A stretch of DNA of 18,669 nucleotides from PVC group bacterium (GTDB lineage: Bacteria; Verrucomicrobiota; Kiritimatiellia; SS1-B-03-39; UBA6053): NCBI GenBank assembly GCA_003565035.1, contig PXDP01000326.1, positions 1 through 18,669 of the forward strand, written 5' to 3'. This document shows positions 6,162 through 17,200 of this stretch, in pieces. The position numbers and the translations under genes were made by a program. The notes beneath the pieces were generated by a model. The model ran no database searches, was not told where the DNA came from, and saw only the letters and a program-made list of their open reading frames with translations. Numbering within the stretch: the stretch's first letter is position 1; each line of letters starts with the position of its first letter.

Positions 6162-7193
6162 ATGACGACAAAAATGACCATGGCGGATTTGGAACTCGTG
6201 GATGCTGACCATCCCCGTGCCCAGCAGGTTGCGGTCCTGGAAACCTATGGCCGGCTGAAGACCGCGCATGCGGAAATTCCCGAGGCGGGCGACGATGAGA
6301 TCCGGGTAAAGATCAAATGGGTGGGGATTTGCGGCTCCGATCTGGAGGCCTACCGCGGCACCCGTCAACCGGAATTTATGACCACGCCCACCCGCCTGGG
6401 CCATGAGGTGGCCGGGATTATCGATCAGGTGGGCAAAAATGTGCACGGGCTCCAAATCGGGGATCAGGTGACCTGCCGCTATGTGTGGGGTGCCTTCGCG
6501 GAGTACATTGTCTGCACGCCTTTCAACGTGAAAGTGCTCCCGCCTTCTTTCCCCCTGCGGGAGACCAGCCTGATTGAAATCCTCCCGGGGGTGATTCACG
6601 CGGCCGAGCTGGGAGAGATCAACCAAAACAAAACCGTGCTCATCACCGGACAGGGGGTGAGCGGTCTGGTGATCACCCAGGTTATCGCCCTGTACAGTCC
6701 CAAGGCCCTGGTGGTCACCGATCTGCGGGAACGCAATCTGGAATTGGCCCGCAAATACGGTGCCACCCACACCTATCGCGTTCCCACGGCGGAAACCCCC
6801 ACGATGGATGTGGTGGGCGGGGATTTCCCGGATGGATTTGATGTGGTGATCCCCTGCCTGCTCGAAGGCGATGGCATGGTGGACGCCCTGGACTGTCTGG
6901 ACACCTGCGGAAAAATCGTCATGTACGGCTGCATCGGTACCTGCAATCAGCCCTTTGATTTTTTCAAACTGCACCGCAAGCGCGGGGAAATTCTCTCCAC
7001 CGAACCCAAACGGGACGTGGACATGCGGGCGTATTTCCAGACCGGGATTCAGTGGGTGCTTGACGGTTTGATCAACACCTCCGAGATGATCACCCACACC
7101 TTTCCTCTTGCCGAAATTCAAGCCGGATTTGAACTCCGGGACGACCAGAACAACGACGCGATACACGTCCTTATCGATTGCGAGCGCTCATGA
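6162..7193 (+). CDS. Zn-dependent medium-chain alcohol/polyol dehydrogenase
   Basis: Predicted NAD(P)-dependent oxidoreductase of the MDR superfamily, 343 residues. The GroES-like catalytic domain has GICGSD (C57) and GHE (H81, E82), the expected catalytic zinc ligands. The Rossmann domain has GQGVSG (163-168), with VTDLRERNLELARKYGA forming the following cofactor-binding strand and helix. The four-cysteine structural-zinc lobe of classical alcohol dehydrogenases is not seen after GDQVTCRYVWGAFAEY. The start at 6162 is chosen because AGGAG at 6148-6152 sits nine bases upstream; ATG 6153 would be too close. The stop overlaps the GH39 start as ATGA, so the two are translated from one message. 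It likely oxidises a sugar, polyol or sugar acid released by the neighbour; substrate unknown. Confidence 0.88.
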   Translation: MTTKMTMADLELVDADHPRAQQVAVLETYGRLKTAHAEIPEAGDDEIRVKIKWVGICGSDLEAYRGTRQPEFMTTPTRLGHEVAGIIDQVGKNVHGLQIGDQVTCRYVWGAFAEYIVCTPFNVKVLPPSFPLRETSLIEILPGVIHAAELGEINQNKTVLITGQGVSGLVITQVIALYSPKALVVTDLRERNLELARKYGATHTYRVPTAETPTMDVVGGDFPDGFDVVIPCLLEGDGMVDALDCLDTCGKIVMYGCIGTCNQPFDFFKLHRKRGEILSTEPKRDVDMRAYFQTGIQWVLDGLINTSEMITHTFPLAEIQAGFELRDDQNNDAIHVLIDCERS

Positions 7194-8974
7194 ACATCAC
7201 CTACACCCTCTCTAAAAACACCCTGCCGGTCTCCGTGGAATGGCGCTGGACCGGGTTCACGCCCGCCAGTCTTCTGTTGCAGGACGATATGAAGCAGACC
7301 CTGCGGTATTTGTCCGCCATCCCCCGGCAAGGGGTACGCTATGTGCGCATCCACAATTTGCTGGAGCTGGTCACGGCCAAGGGCCTTGGCAGCGAAAGCC
7401 CCGTGTACGACTGGTCCAAATTGGATGCGGGCCTGGACGCGCTGGTGGAAAACCGCCTGATGCCTTTCTTTGAACTCATGGGCAATCCGTCCAGGTATTT
7501 TCAGGATTTTCAGGACCGCGGACAGGCCGAAGCCTGGAAGCGGCTGGTGCGCGATTTGGCCCTGCACCTGCAGGAGCGGTATGGCCGCGAAGAAGTTGAA
7601 CAGTGGTTTTTCGAAACCTGGAACGAGCCCGACTGCGGCTGGTGGCCGCAGAGCGTGGAAAACTTCCTCATCTATTACGACGCCTGTTCGGAAGGCCTGA
7701 AAGAAGCCAATCCGGCGCTGGTGTTCGGCGGACCCGGCACCGCGCGGACCCTTTCCAAAGAAATCAAGTCCCTGCTGGCCCATGTGGACGGGGGCACCAA
7801 TTTTTTCACCGGCAAACAGGATGTGCGCATGGATTTCCTTTCCGTCCACGAAAAAGGAGCCTGGTTTTCGCCGGAAGATTTGCCTGTGTCTCCGGAACGC
7901 ATGGTGGCCCGCACCCGCGAGCTGCGCGACTACCTGGCCCGGCATCATCCGAAACTCCTGGCCCTGCCCGTGATGAACAACGAATGCGATCCGCAGGTGG
8001 GCTGGAAAGACCCCCACAGCTGGCGGGCCACCCCGTTTTATGCCGCCATCATGGCCAAAGGGCTGTTTCATCACGTTGACACCCTGATGGATGAGGACGG
8101 CGTGGATTTCACCTTTTTCGGCAACGACAATGGGTTTATCGGTGGCTGGGCGCAGCGCACCCAGCTCACCCGCTTTGCCATTCCCCATCGGGAAATTGAT
8201 TTCTTTGAACTGATCAAAAAGCCCGCCCTCAGCCTGATGACGGCCCTGAGTCTCGCCGGTCCGGAACGCATCAAGGGGCAGATAGAAGGCGGCGATTCGG
8301 TCACCAACCTGTGCACGGTGCTTCCGGATCAACAGGGTCTGGCGCTGTTTCTCTCCGTGGCCGACAACCGCGCGCGCACCGGAGGTCATCGCACGGGGAC
8401 GCTTCGTTTGCAGGATCTTTCCGAAGGTTCGTACACCCTCATCCAATACCGGATCGACGAAACCCACGGCAATCCCTACCGCGTCTGGGAAGAGGTGCTG
8501 CCCCCCATGGAGGCGACCACATGGGTTCCCGGCGAAGCCGACCTGCAGGCCATGCGCGCGCAGCAGGAGCTGACCCGGTTCGGGGACATTACCGACATCG
8601 GGATTGGGGCCGATGGCGTCTGGGAAACGGAGTGGAACATCCCGCTGCCCGGAGTTCATGTGATGCTGCTGCTGCGGAAAGAGGCGTTTGCGGTGCCGCA
8701 GGCGGTCACGGATCTGCGGGCGGAAGCCTATCACGGGGTGCACGATGCCACGCGCGTCCTGCTCAGTTGGAACCCGCCCGAGGCCCGGTCGGTGGTGGAT
8801 CACCGCATCGAATGGCGGAGCGACGACGCGGCGGCGTGGCAGGGGACGGACCATCCGCCCCTGCTGGATGGCAGTTGGGTGCATGTTCTGCCCGCCGGCC
8901 ATCCGGTGCCTCACTACCGCGTCACGCCCGTGGACGCCTGGAACCGCGAGGGGCCTGCGACCTTGACACCCTAA
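7190..8974 (+). CDS. GH39-like glycosidase with C-terminal Fn3-like domain
   Basis: Predicted retaining (beta/alpha)8 glycosidase of clan GH-A, 594 residues, without a signal peptide and so probably cytoplasmic. It shows YVRIHNLLEL (51-60), YDWSKLDAGLDALVENRLMP (73-92) and ETWNEPD (142-148), where E146 is the expected acid/base. NNECD (263-267) supplies a likely nucleophile, E265. GH39 contains beta-xylosidases and alpha-L-iduronidases; the pattern of strand motifs fits it best. Residues ~400-500 form a beta-sandwich, and ~505-594 resemble a fibronectin type III domain (LRAEAYHGV...VLLSWNPPEA...YRVTPVDAWNREGP), unusual for an intracellular enzyme. The start overlaps the dehydrogenase stop by 4 bp. 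It likely trims imported oligosaccharides. Family reasonably sure, specificity not. Confidence 0.82.
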   Translation: MNITYTLSKNTLPVSVEWRWTGFTPASLLLQDDMKQTLRYLSAIPRQGVRYVRIHNLLELVTAKGLGSESPVYDWSKLDAGLDALVENRLMPFFELMGNPSRYFQDFQDRGQAEAWKRLVRDLALHLQERYGREEVEQWFFETWNEPDCGWWPQSVENFLIYYDACSEGLKEANPALVFGGPGTARTLSKEIKSLLAHVDGGTNFFTGKQDVRMDFLSVHEKGAWFSPEDLPVSPERMVARTRELRDYLARHHPKLLALPVMNNECDPQVGWKDPHSWRATPFYAAIMAKGLFHHVDTLMDEDGVDFTFFGNDNGFIGGWAQRTQLTRFAIPHREIDFFELIKKPALSLMTALSLAGPERIKGQIEGGDSVTNLCTVLPDQQGLALFLSVADNRARTGGHRTGTLRLQDLSEGSYTLIQYRIDETHGNPYRVWEEVLPPMEATTWVPGEADLQAMRAQQELTRFGDITDIGIGADGVWETEWNIPLPGVHVMLLLRKEAFAVPQAVTDLRAEAYHGVHDATRVLLSWNPPEARSVVDHRIEWRSDDAAAWQGTDHPPLLDGSWVHVLPAGHPVPHYRVTPVDAWNREGPATLTP

Positions 8975-9019
8975 AACACTTACGGATTTAGAACTCAAAT
9001 ATCAAAGATGAGGACAGTT

Positions 9020-9048
9020 TTGACAACGTTCGATTCGCCCATTCAACA
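9020..9048 (+). promoter_or_regulatory. Possible sigma70-type promoter before the secreted toroid protein
   Basis: A perfect TTGACA -35 hexamer at 9020-9025 in the 190-bp gap after the GH39 gene. The -10 at consensus spacing (TCAACA, 9043-9048) is weak, so the call rests on the -35 and on the position in an AT-rich gap. It implies the downstream gene can be transcribed independently. Confidence 0.3.
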
Positions 9049-9164
9049 ATTGTGCGATGCGCCCGTTTTATTGAATTTACGCAATTTCCATTTGAACCCT
9101 TCACATGATTCCTGTAGGGGTTATTTCGTTTCAAGTTTAGATTACTTTATAAGGAGACCTGATT

Positions 9165-11180
9165 ATGAACGTATTGAGAAAAATAAGTGCATCGATTTTT
9201 GCGGTGGCGGTTTTGCCGGTTTTTGCGGACCCCTATCCGGTGTCGACCCCGGTATCCACGGTGGATGAAAGCGGCCACGTGGAGATTCATCCGGTGGAGG
9301 TGCCGGAGGAATTTCTGAATCCGACGACCGAGGAAATCGAAACCCGCTTCCGGGAATTTTACAATCAAATCCTGCGCATGGAAACCCGGCGCGATGACGG
9401 CAGTTTCCGCGGGGTGCAGGGCAACCGTTTCGCGGAAAATGAGAAACGCTCTTTTCCCAGCGCGATGATGAATGTGCTGGCCGGAAACGTGGCGGCGGGG
9501 ATGAATTTTCTGCAGGCCGGAGATCAGCCGCAAAATCCGCGCGACAACGTGCATACCAAAGGAATTGATTTGTACTGGGCCTTTACCCTCAAGGGGCAGG
9601 TACGGAAGTTTTTCCAGTTCGGACCGCTTTTAGAGGATGACTACCGCGAACGTTTTTCCGAGGCGATCCGCCTGTGGACGGAATCGCACCCGCGGCACAC
9701 CCCGCATCCTGAGTACGGACGCTACGATCCCAACGCACAGGGCTGGGGGCCAAATCGTTTCGGGCACCGTCAGGTGGACGGGCGCCGGACCGATAACCTC
9801 TTTGCGATGAGCACCGGGTCGATTTACCTCTTTGCGGAGGCTGCGGGCAATGAGGAAACGCGGGCCCGGGCCAAAAGCGAGCTGCTTGGCTATGTGTGGG
9901 CGCTGTACAACATCGGTCACGGCGAATGGGACAGCATTGCGTATCATTCTCACGTGGTGGCACCCTATTTGAACGTGTTTGATTTTGCGGAGGACCCGGA
10001 GGTCCGCATGGCCGCGAAAGTGGCACTGGATCATTTCTTCACCGCCGCGGCGCTGAAGTGGCAGCGCGCCACGTTCCTCGGTGCGTCCAAACGCGATTAT
10101 GGCGGCGGGAGCTACCATCAGATGGGCAACGGCTTCACGCATTTCTTTAATCTGTATTTTCAGGATTCCGATGAGGTGCATCTGGAACCGGACCAAATCC
10201 ATGCGATCACCAGCCGCTACCGTCCGCCGCCCGCCGTCCGGGCTCTGGCCGCGCGTGAGTTTGACCGTCCGGTGGAAATCCTCGCCACCAAACCCCAGTA
10301 TGAAAACTGGCAGGAAGGTCAAAGCGACCGTCCACGGAATTTTGAGACGATTTACATCGGGCGTCATGGCGGCATGGGCAGCGTGGTCGATCCCGGCGGC
10401 AACGGAGATCTTGCGCCTTTCCGCGTGGTGCTCAACCGCGGGGAGGCGGAAACCGACGTTTTTGCCATGTCCCCGGACCGCCGCCTGCACACCAAACTGC
10501 GCGGCTCGCAGACGGGTCAGCACCACAACCTGCTCATTTGGATGAGTGACCGCCGGGAGCGTCCCTGGCATTTCTACCGGACTGCGGGCATCGAGGTGGA
10601 GGAACACGGCGGGGTCCGTTTCCTTAAAGGCGACCGCGCCTGGCTGGCCATGTGGACCCACGGTATTGGTGACATGGAGTCCGTGAGAATGCGGGGCCGT
10701 GACCAGCTCCGCAATCCCACGGGGCAGTGGATGACCGCGCCGCATGAAGCCGACTGGAACCTGGTGGCACTGGAATACGGTGAAGTGGGCGACTACGAAA
10801 CCTTTGCCGCTTTCCGCGACGCGGTGCTGGCCAACAGCCGGCTGGAAATTGATGCCGACGCGCAGCGCGCGGTGCTCACCGGGTCCGACGGCCGGGTGCT
10901 GGAAACCGTGTATAACACCGAAAACGACATGTTGCGCGTGGTTCGCGACGGGGACGTCCGCGACTGGGACGATCCGGCCGAGTGGGCGCTTTGGCGCACC
11001 ACCGGCGATCAGAACGTGGTCTCCCTTGGTTGGAAAGAAGGCAATCTGCGCGTGGAAGCGGGCGGACACGTCTTCGAAGCCAGCTTTGAACTGGACGGAT
11101 TCAGCGGACCGGAGATCACCCGTGAGCAGCTCGAACGCGAGCGTGCCCTGCGGGCCTCGTCCAGTTTTGTGAATCAATAG
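9165..11180 (+). CDS. Secreted alpha/alpha-toroid protein, probable glycan lyase or hydrolase
   Basis: Exported protein of 671 residues. The signal peptide MNVLRKISASIFAVAVLPVF ends with cleavage near VFA/DPY. AGGAG eight bases before the ATG supports the start. Residues ~45-370 are mostly helical, with Trp/Tyr/His-rich segments such as TKGIDLYWAFTLKG, HRQVDGRRTDNLFAMSTGSI and WDSIAYHSHVVAPYLNVFDF (255-274) followed by AEDPEVRMAAKVALDHF. This is the look of an (alpha/alpha)-toroid catalytic domain as in many polysaccharide lyases and some hydrolases. Residues ~390-660 are beta-rich, as in the beta-sheet domains that follow such toroids. Conserved-looking Tyr260, His261 and His263 could be active-site residues (inference). 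I cannot assign a CAZy family. Position after the GH39 gene suggests the extracellular step of the same pathway. Confidence 0.75.
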   Translation: MNVLRKISASIFAVAVLPVFADPYPVSTPVSTVDESGHVEIHPVEVPEEFLNPTTEEIETRFREFYNQILRMETRRDDGSFRGVQGNRFAENEKRSFPSAMMNVLAGNVAAGMNFLQAGDQPQNPRDNVHTKGIDLYWAFTLKGQVRKFFQFGPLLEDDYRERFSEAIRLWTESHPRHTPHPEYGRYDPNAQGWGPNRFGHRQVDGRRTDNLFAMSTGSIYLFAEAAGNEETRARAKSELLGYVWALYNIGHGEWDSIAYHSHVVAPYLNVFDFAEDPEVRMAAKVALDHFFTAAALKWQRATFLGASKRDYGGGSYHQMGNGFTHFFNLYFQDSDEVHLEPDQIHAITSRYRPPPAVRALAAREFDRPVEILATKPQYENWQEGQSDRPRNFETIYIGRHGGMGSVVDPGGNGDLAPFRVVLNRGEAETDVFAMSPDRRLHTKLRGSQTGQHHNLLIWMSDRRERPWHFYRTAGIEVEEHGGVRFLKGDRAWLAMWTHGIGDMESVRMRGRDQLRNPTGQWMTAPHEADWNLVALEYGEVGDYETFAAFRDAVLANSRLEIDADAQRAVLTGSDGRVLETVYNTENDMLRVVRDGDVRDWDDPAEWALWRTTGDQNVVSLGWKEGNLRVEAGGHVFEASFELDGFSGPEITREQLERERALRASSSFVNQ

Positions 11181-11212
11181 AGGCCCATAGACACGGTTTG
11201 TCCTGTTTTGGG

Positions 11213-11240
11213 TTAAAGTAACTCCGAAAAAGGGTATATA
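11213..11240 (+). promoter_or_regulatory. Possible promoter before the giant metalloprotease gene
   Basis: TTAAAG (11213-11218), a 16-bp spacer and TATATA (11235-11240), 36 bp upstream of the start codon. The -10 is good, the -35 poor. Confidence 0.3.
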
Positions 11241-11276
11241 TTTTGCGGTACGGGTTGTGTATTTTTCGGTTAAGCT

Positions 11277-14200
11277 ATGAAAAAGTTTACCCGAATACAT
11301 TTATTTACGCTCGTTATCCTCTGCATGCTGTGTGGTTTTGCCTTTGCAGAACCTTTAACCTTTGATCCGGACAATCCGCCGGCGCAATTCACGCCGCCGA
11401 CTGAAGTGTACAACGAGTATACCGGGAGCAACAGTTGGCGGCTGGGGCCAAAAACGATGATGGTGTTCCGGGTCTATCCCAGTGACCGGGATCCGTGGAC
11501 CTCGTATAAGTCGGATGGAGCTCTGCTCAACGAGCTGATGTCGATGTCCGCCAACTACTACGAGGGCAGTTACCATCAAACCTGGTTCGGCCCCAAACGG
11601 CGCAACGGGATGGATATCCCGGTGTTGGTGGTCACTCCGCCGATGCAGTTGCCGGGGACCTATGAGCAGTACCGTACCAGCTTTGCGCTGCTCCAATCGC
11701 ACTCCCGAGCGGCGGCCGAAGCACTGGGTCCGGAATGGCGGGACGGGGGGATTTTTGACCACCGGCATTACGACCGGCATGTGGCCATGTCGAATGCCAA
11801 TCTAACCTCCTCCGCTGGTCTAGCTTACGTCGAAGGTAAATTTTCCTGGACGGGCGGTTCGCTGAGTGGGACGATCGCGGTGCACGAGCTGGGGCATAAC
11901 TGGGGCGTTTATCATGCCAACAGCTGGTTTGCGCCTTCGGGCGTTGATCCGGAAGTGCATCCGCGTTCACCGCTGCGGCAGAATGGCGAATATCAGGACG
12001 GCTGGTGTGTGATGGGCGGAGGGTCCCCCAGTCTGATGTTCAATCCGCTTTTCCGTTATCGGCTCGGCTTTCTGACCCGCACCCGCAACGAGGTGCAGGA
12101 CATCACCTCCAGCGGCACTTACCGCATTTACGATTATCAGCATCATGACCGGCGGCAGACGGAATCGCTGGTGCGGGTGCTGAACATTCCCATCACCAGT
12201 TACACGGCGTGGAATAATGTATTTCTCGGTTTCGGTCACCGCAGCGGCACCGACGGGGGATGGGGCCGCACCGATTACAACCGCAATGCGGTGACCGTTC
12301 ATTCGATGATGAGCAGCGGTACCAACCGCCTGGACACCACGCCCAATTCGCGTCCGGGCAGTGAAGACCGCAATGACAGTTCCATCAAAATCGGGCGCAC
12401 CTATTCGGAAAGCCCGAATGAAAACGGCACCCAGATGTTTGGCGGGTTTCATGTCACTCCGGTGCTGCGCGGCAGCAGCGAGATTAACGGCCAGACCCAT
12501 GAGTGGATCGAAGTGGTCATCAACTATGGCGACGATGTGGTCGGCAATCAGCCGCCGGTGGCCTCGTTTTCTGACACCGTCTTCACTGGTGCCGAGCCGG
12601 GGGTGCCGTTTGCGATCACCGTGGATGCCAGTGATCCTGAGGGCGATGACCTGGCCTTTGACTGGGATTTTGGGGACGACAGCTACAATATCGTCAATGG
12701 TGCCACCCAGACCAAAACCTGGGCGGAACCGGGAATCTATCTGGTGGAGGTGACGGTCTCGGATATGAAAGGCGGCCTGACGGAAGCCTCGGTCTGGGTC
12801 AAAGTGGGCGAGCAGGAGCCGATAACTCCGGTGACACCGGAAAGCGTGCTCAGCGGATTGAGCTTCCGGTATTATGAAGGGTCCTTCAATGCGATGCCGG
12901 ATTTTGTCAATTTGATGCCGGTTGCCGAGGGAACCGTATCATCCCTGACGCTGGCACCCCGTCAGCGGAACGATGATTTTGGCTTTGTGTTCGAGGGTTT
13001 GCTTGAAGTGCCGGCCACGGACATTTACACCTTTCACCTGAAGGCGAATGACGGGGCGATTCTGCGGATTGCGGATCAGCTTGTGGTGGACAACGACGGC
13101 ACCAAGTCGCAGGCCATCGAGCGCAGCGGCAATCTTGAACTGGCGGCGGGGCTGCATCCGTTCCAGATCACCTTCTTCCACCGGAGCGGGAGCGAAACGC
13201 TGGGACTGCGCTGGAACACGCTCAACCAAAGTCCGGCACTCATCGGTTCCACGGCCCTGAAACGAGAAGACCCCGCGACCCGCCCCGCGCCGGAAATGGT
13301 GCTCCTGACCCCCTCGGAAGGGGAGCAGTTCCTGGTGGGGAGTGATGTGCTGCTGGAGGCCGCGGTGACCCCGGCGGCGGGCGATGCGGTCGAGCGGGTG
13401 CAGTTTTTCGCCGACAATGCTCTGGTCGGAACGGTTTTTACGGGCCCCTACAGCTTTCTCTGGGAAAATGTTTCGGTGGGCAACCGGGAAATACGAGTGG
13501 TGGTCTGGACGGAAAGCGGCGGGCGATTTCTGGCCGATCCGGTGAGTATTGAGGTGACCAGTCCCCCGCCGACCCGGAGCATCGGGATCAATTTTGGCGC
13601 GGATGACGCCGACCGCCGGGTGTTTTTCAATGAACGGGCGGGCGCCGTTTACGCCGAGCCGAACTGGAACAACATCGGTGGAAATATGGGCGAGAATCTT
13701 GACCTCGTGGACAATCGCGGGTTTGCCTCTCCGGCGACACTGCTGTTCGCTTCCGGACCCAGTTTCGGCGGAACCTTCAGTACCCTTGGGGACACGTCCA
13801 ACGGGGCTGCCCGTCTGATGCGCGGAGGGATGACTCTGCGTGGGGATACCGACTGGAATGATTACGCGCATCCCACCGCCGTGGTGAGCCATGTGCCCTA
13901 CAATCAGTACGATGTGTATGTGTATTTCGATTATCCGCGGGACCGGGTCGAGGACACACGGGTCAGCCGTTTTGTGCTGACACCCGAAGGGGAGCCGTCC
14001 TGGCCGGCCCGGTACGGGCAGAACGCGGACAACCGCGATGATGACACCGGCGATTTTCCCACTTATCAGAGCTGGAACGGATTCCGCGAATCGGTGGCGA
14101 CCGACCGGCATGCGCCGCTGGAAGAGCGGCTGGGCAATTATGTGGTGTTCCGCGGGGTGACCAGTGCAGGGTTTTCGGTGGAGTCCACCTATTATGCGGA

Positions 14201-17200
14201 CGGCACGGAGATCCGCCGATTTATCAATGCGGTGCAAATCGTGGAATCGGTGGTGGAAGGTCCGGGGCTGCGGCTGGTGCGTCCGGCACAGGGCTGGCGG
14301 ACCCGCGAAGGCGATACGGCGGTTCCCTATCTGGTGGCACTGAATGCCGCGCCCGACGGTCCGGTGACCGTTTCGCTCCAGGGGGACGATCAGGTGACGG
14401 TTTCTCCCGGAACCCTGACCTTCGACGCGGCGAACTGGGATCTGCCGCAAACCGCTTTTTTTCAGGCGGTTGATGATGATGTCCAGGAGGGACCACACAG
14501 CGGCATTCTCCTGCATACTCTGAACGGCAGTGGAAATTATGCGGAAATCGAACCGGTCAGCCTCAGCATTGCCATCGAGGACAATGATCTGCCGATGATT
14601 GCTCTGTATGCAAACGGCACGCCGCGAGAAGAGGGGGAGGAACCGGGGTATTTTCAGGTGTTTCGGAAAGATATGGACAATCTCGACCGGGCGGTGTCCG
14701 TTGATTTTGTCATGAGCGGGGACGCAGAGCCCGGCGTGGATTATCACTTGTCGGGTCCGGGATTGACCTTTTCCAATGCCACGGGAGAGGGTACGGTGCT
14801 TCTGCCGGCGGGGCAAAAGCTCGTCACCATTACGCTCACGCCAGTGGACAATTCGCTAAAAGATGGCAACCGCAGTGCGGTGATGACCCTGGAAGAAAAT
14901 CCGGGGAGCTACCGCCTGGAGGATCCCTTCAGCGCCGCGTTGACCGTCATTGATAACGACAAAATCAATTATTTGGCCCAGCGTTTTCTCAATGGCTACA
15001 AGGAGCATTGGTTCAATTTGGAATTCAAAACTCTGACCTTCACCCCGGATGGCTCCCAGAATTTTTATCGCCCTAGCTTGGCGAATGCCAGTGCTTTTCC
15101 CACCGATACGACCGGGCATACGAACCTAGTGAATGAATCGATGGCGGCTGGAAATCATACCTTGCGGAGTGGTTTTTGGCGGGTGCAGGGGCATCCGGTG
15201 ACCTTTTTCGGAACGACCTATAACGAAATCTTCGTCAGCACCAATGGCGGGGGGACCTTCGACAGCGGGCATACCGTGGGTGGTCTCACTGAGGTTGCTT
15301 TTTATCAACACCTGCGGGCGGCCCTGTATTGGCGGGATCTGGATGTTTCCCGCGGAGGGGCGATCTACGTGGGTCGCATTACCACCCCGGGTGAGGAACG
15401 CACCGTGGTGACCTATGACCAGGTTCACCGGTCCTTCAGTAGTTCGGGACAACACATCTCGGCGCAGGCCGAGTTCTGGGATGATGGACGTATTACTTAC
15501 ACCTGGTTATACTGCAGTGAATGGGCTTCGGGTCCCTGGGTGGGCTTGTCGAATATCAACTCGGGTGTGGTGCCGGATGACTGGGAAGATTTTAACTTCA
15601 GTGCCCTGCCGGATTCGGATACTGAAGAGACCAACCGTCCTCCATTTTTCCTGAGTGTGGGCAGTTACGAAGGCCGCGCCGGCCAGGAACTTTCTTTTAC
15701 CGTGCTGGCAAGCGATCCCGACGGGGATGCCCTGACCCTGACGGCTTCTGATTTGCCCGCCTGGCTGAGTTTTACCGATCAGGGGGACGGGGTGGGACTG
15801 CTCTCGGGAACGCCTCCCTCTCCGGGAACCTTTTCGTTCAGCCTGAGTGCTTCGGACGGTGAAGACACCACCACGGTGACCCGCACGCTCAATGTCCTGC
15901 ATGCGGACGGAACCTTTGGGATGCCGAACATCACCAGTACCCCGGACAGCCTGCTCGGGATTGCCGGGGAGACCTGGACGTATCTGTTCACCGCCACCGA
16001 TCCGGACAACCTCGCGCTGCGCATGGACGCACTTTCCCTGCCCAGCTGGCTGACCTTGACCGATCACGGTGACGGGACGGCCCTGATCAGCGGGACGGTG
16101 CCGCCGGTGACCCTGCCTTCTGAACCGGTGGACCTGGTGGCCGATAACGGTTTCGGTACGAGCATCCAGTCCTTTGTTTTAAACTATCAACGTCCGCCGC
16201 AGATTGCTTTTCTGCGCCCGGCCCGGGATCTGCTCCGTATCGCAACACCGGAGCACCGTCTGCACCTGGAGGCTGAGGTGACCTCCTATGGCGGACCGGC
16301 GGGACTGCTCTGGGAACAGACGGCGGGTCCGGCATCGGCAGTGTTTTCGCATCCCACCTCCGAAGAGACCGAGGTGGATTTTCCGGTGGATGGACTCTAT
16401 ATTCTGCGACTGACCGCCGACGACGGGGAGGCGGTCTCCTCCCGGTCATTGCGCATCCTGGTGGGCGAGACGATGGCCGATCACATTGGCAGCGGTCTGC
16501 TGGGATATTGGGATATGAATGAAACGGACGGGGAGGTGCTGCACGATCAATCGGGACAGGAGAACCACGCCCAGATCAACAACAATGGCGGGGTGAACCT
16601 CCTTTTGGACGGACCGGAGGGCACCGCCCTGAGCCTGACCGGCAGTCTGAATTATGCCGAGGTCGCCGGGCTGGGGCAGCCGGAGGCCTTCACGTTCTCC
16701 GGATGGGTGTTGTCCGAAGCCTCACCGGCAACTGGCACCCGGGTGTTGTTCACCTTTTTGAGCGGGACCACGAACCGCACCCGGGTGGAAACCGAAGCCG
16801 ATTCTTCCAAATTGCTGTTCATTTCCAATCACAGCACCGCCGGGATTTGGGAAATTGACTACCGGGTTCCGGCGCTGGAGTGGTTTCATCTGGTTGTGCA
16901 ATATGACCGCAGCAGCACCGCCAACGATCCGGTCGCGTACATTAACGGTCAGCCCGTGGATGTAAACCGGGTACGGACGCCCAGCGGGGCCAATAACAAC
17001 TCAAACACCTTCTGGATGGGTTCGCTAAACCGTACCGCCCGCTCCTGGCGGGGCGGTATGGACGATGTGCGTCTTCATGACCGATTGCTGGACCCGGCGG
17101 ATATTCCGCTGCTGATGCATCCCGGTCCGGTGAACAGCGCGCCGGCCATTGTACTGGAAGATGTGCGGACCGCGCCGTCGCAAACGGTCAGTCTGGGTGC

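Noticed and set aside
7118..8998. Long minus-strand open frame of 626 codons opposite the GH39 gene
   Set aside because: It exactly shadows a plus-strand gene with clear family motifs, and its protein is His/Gln/Arg/Gly-rich without domains, as expected in antisense frames of GC-rich genes.
9630..11300. Minus-strand open frame of 556 codons
   Set aside because: Antisense shadow of the secreted toroid protein, which has a signal peptide and a ribosome site on the plus strand.
12939..14816. Minus-strand open frame of 625 codons
   Set aside because: It lies opposite the PA14, Ig-like, malectin-like and Calx-beta part of the metalloprotease, has shadow-frame composition and shows no family motif.
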